From Phycisphaeraceae bacterium (GTDB taxonomy: Bacteria > Planctomycetota > Phycisphaerae > Phycisphaerales > UBA1924), in NCBI GenBank assembly GCA_020639155.1, contig JACKHF010000001.1:2046001-2110000 (forward strand): a DNA stretch of 64,000 nt, in the 5' to 3' direction. Positions 62,102 through 64,000 of the stretch are shown one piece after another. The notes beneath the pieces are model-generated. The model had not been told where the DNA came from. It ran no database searches and saw only the letters and a program-made list of their open reading frames with translations. The stretch's first letter is position 1, and each line of letters starts with the position of its first letter. The translations under genes and the position numbers were made by a program.

Positions 62102-64000
62102 GTGATTCCACACAGGTCAAGTCTTCTTAGATTGCTGCACACACTGCGATCATGGGTGATCGTGGTTGTGTATCTGTGCCTATGCCCTCTCGCTCGCGCG
62201 CAGGTCGAACTTGTCACGCCGGATCAGGATCTCTCAGCCGCTGCGCCGTCTGAGATCACCAGACCAAGCGTATCGGGTCGTGTTGTGCGCGTGTTCGACT
62301 TTGAGGGGTTGCAACTCGGATCGATCGAGGTGCCACCGCAGTGGTACCGTGCGCAGTCATACGAGGGTGTACGGGATCGTCCCGGGTTTCCTCCGTACAA
62401 CGAAGGCAGACTCGATTACACGGTTTCTCATTCCGGCGAAGGATCCATGATGGTTCCTTCCAAGGGTGGAAGCGCAAGCATGCGTCTGTTCGAGGGTGAG
62501 ATACCCGTCTTTTCGCGCACCGCATATGCGATCGAAGCGTACGTGAAGACCCAGGGAGCACACGCTGCACGCGCATCCATTACCGCGCGATTCCTTGATG
62601 AGAAGATGCGGACGATTGTGGAGAAGCGTACGAAGCAGGTATGGTCTGAAGGGAAGTGGACCAAGATTGTTGTGCAGCTTGATGCGTCGTATCCTGACGC
62701 GAGATCACTTCAGATTGATCTCGAACTTCTGCAGGAGCAGCAGCGCCAGAACTCCAATGACACCAGTGGCATCGTGTTTCGTGTGGACTATGACGCGACG
62801 GCGTGGTTTGATGATGTTCGTGTGCTGCAACTTCCAAAGGTGGAACTGCTGACTAGCCATCCATCAAACATTTACGTAGGTGAAGAAAAACCCGAACTTG
62901 ACGTGCGGGTGCGTGACCTGACAGGCGAACTCATGCGTGCGAGGGTCGATGTTGTTGATGATCGTGGGGTCCTAATAGACAAGCACCGGTTCCAACCATT
63001 TGGTGGACGGCTTGATGAGAATCTGCTTGTGGAGCTTCCACGGTATGGTTGGTACGAAGCCACACTCTATGTTGATAACGGTTCTGGCGTGGATGCTGTG
63101 GACAGTGTGACGTTTGTGTGGCTTGCAAAGCACGAGAATGACTACAGCGAACAGCAACTGCAGTTGACAACAAGCACCAGCGTTCGAACGTGGTGGGGTG
63201 AGGGTGGCACAAGACCGGGGTCGCAGTTTGGGATCTGGTTCGACACGATGCCGATCTCAGGAGTTTCGACTCTCCCCGCCATTGCAAGACAACTGGCAAG
63301 CCGGCGCGTGAAGATACCCATTGTTGATGAACAGGTGCTCGGACGCGCGATTCTGAAACAACTCGATCTGTTCGAGCCTGCAGTCTTCGCCTTGCAAGCA
63401 GCAGGACATGAGGTGATTCTTGGTGTTGATGCGTTTCCTGAGTCATGGACTCGCGCGTGGGGCATCATGCCCTCACAGACTGCGCTAGCAGCAGAAGTCG
63501 GGGAGCGAGATTTGATTGATTCTGTGCTTGTTCCGGTGCTTGATCGCTTTGGCGACGTTGTGGAGCGCTGGCAGTTTGGCCGGGTTAGAGAGGGATGGCC
63601 AGTCCCCGTTGCACTGCGCGCAACAGCCCTTGCAACAACAGCGCACGCTTTCGCTGCGATTGCCCCACCCGATCGCTTGATGCTGGCGAGTGGGCCCTTC
63701 GATCCTGCGAACTCGCTTGAAGCGATCTCAGATGCGGGTACTTTGAGAGAAGGTGTGATGCCTGTTCCACCAGGACTTGGCACTGAGGCGCTGAAGCAGT
63801 TGATCGCATCGTATCGAAATGCCGCAGTTCGTGGTGAACTCCCGAACCAGATCACGTACACACTGACCACGTTCGATCAGGATCTGTTTGGTCAGCATGC
63901 CGCAGCAAGTGATCTTGCGCGAACCACCATTATGCTCTTTCACGGTCTGATCCGCCATGGAAGCACAGCGAACGTGCTCAACCCTGATACCACGCGCTTT
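62102..64000 (+). CDS. Large secreted protein, 3' end outside window
   Basis: An open frame of 633 codons from GTG 62102 to the right edge without a stop. Start is uncertain (GTG 62102, TTG 62132 or GTG 62156); the N-terminus gives a signal sequence RLLHTLRSWVIVVVYLCLCP ending in ARAQ. Residues ~45-250 resemble a carbohydrate-binding-like beta sandwich (FDFEGLQLGSIEVP, FDDVRVLQLPKVELL), then an Ig-like part (EKPELDVRVRDLTGEL), then a region with ILKQLDLFEPAVFALQAAGH, WQFGRVREGWPVP that looks like a TIM-barrel glycosidase core, inferred only. No catalytic pair is certain. Confidence 0.8.
   Translation, partial: MIPHRSSLLRLLHTLRSWVIVVVYLCLCPLARAQVELVTPDQDLSAAAPSEITRPSVSGRVVRVFDFEGLQLGSIEVPPQWYRAQSYEGVRDRPGFPPYNEGRLDYTVSHSGEGSMMVPSKGGSASMRLFEGEIPVFSRTAYAIEAYVKTQGAHAARASITARFLDEKMRTIVEKRTKQVWSEGKWTKIVVQLDASYPDARSLQIDLELLQEQQRQNSNDTSGIVFRVDYDATAWFDDVRVLQLPKVELLTSHPSNIYVGEEKPELDVRVRDLTGELMRARVDVVDDRGVLIDKHRFQPFGGRLDENLLVELPRYGWYEATLYVDNGSGVDAVDSVTFVWLAKHENDYSEQQLQLTTSTSVRTWWGEGGTRPGSQFGIWFDTMPISGVSTLPAIARQLASRRVKIPIVDEQVLGRAILKQLDLFEPAVFALQAAGHEVILGVDAFPESWTRAWGIMPSQTALAAEVGERDLIDSVLVPVLDRFGDVVERWQFGRVREGWPVPVALRATALATTAHAFAAIAPPDRLMLASGPFDPANSLEAISDAGTLREGVMPVPPGLGTEALKQLIASYRNAAVRGELPNQITYTLTTFDQDLFGQHAAASDLARTTIMLFHGLIRHGSTANVLNPDTTRF

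Overview
The window most likely comes from a planctomycete, probably of the class Phycisphaerae; this is inferred from gene content, not from a marker gene. The signs are a moderately high GC content, many signal-peptide proteins of unknown function, an ECF sigma factor followed by a membrane-anchored dockerin protein and a VIT/VWA protein, small proteins with planctomycete-style zinc ribbons, LpxI (so lipid A is made and the cell is diderm), and a large flagellar operon with a sigma-54 activator. I found no tRNA, rRNA, CRISPR array, transposase or prophage. Both ends cut through a gene: an unlabelled secreted helical-repeat protein at 1-1782 (minus) and a large secreted protein at 62102-64000 (plus).

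Left part (1-12.3 kb), mostly minus strand: the cut gene, rho with a long basic N-terminal extension, then hpt overlapping a PH-domain/dephospho-CoA kinase fusion, a choice-of-anchor B (LVIVD) protein with a clear terminator, a secreted protein on the plus strand, and rsmE, a prenyltransferase-repeat protein and an M32 carboxypeptidase in one direction. From 12.4 to 29.4 kb: an acidic membrane protein, a HIT protein diverging from a DinB-like protein and mutL, the four-gene ECF sigma/dockerin/beta-sandwich/VIT-VWA cassette (17.2-21.0 kb), a minus-strand group (fatty acid desaturase, DUF389 transporter-like protein, TlyA-like methyltransferase, lpxI), and four plus-strand genes running from a small zinc ribbon to an RDD membrane protein.

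Centre (29.6-47.5 kb): a large TPR protein, then one long plus-strand flagellar block: flgN-like, NtrC-type kinase and regulator, flgB, flgC, a small unknown gene, fliE, fliF, fliG, fliH, fliI, fliJ, motE-like, fliK, flgD, a short flagellar-operon protein, flgE and flbD, closed by a terminator. It encodes the rod base, MS ring, C-ring FliG, export ATPase complex and hook, plus the two-component pair that probably switches them on through sigma-54. The export gate, FliM/FliN, stator, filament and L/P-ring genes must lie elsewhere.

Right part (47.5-64 kb): a block of stacked palindromes, a MazG-like/small membrane protein pair (minus), rpsL-rpsG ending in a terminator without fusA or tuf, a TauE/SafE permease, a 3D-domain protein, a secreted protein, an M16 peptidase, thrS behind a terminator-like hairpin, a zinc-ribbon/helical-repeat membrane protein, a PilZ protein, a fibro-slime domain protein, a nitroreductase that closely resembles iodotyrosine deiodinase, and the cut secreted protein.

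The best candidates for something undescribed are the sigma/dockerin/beta-sandwich/VIT-VWA cassette, the membrane-anchored PH-CoaE fusion, the halotyrosine-dehalogenase-like enzyme and the palindrome block downstream of flbD.
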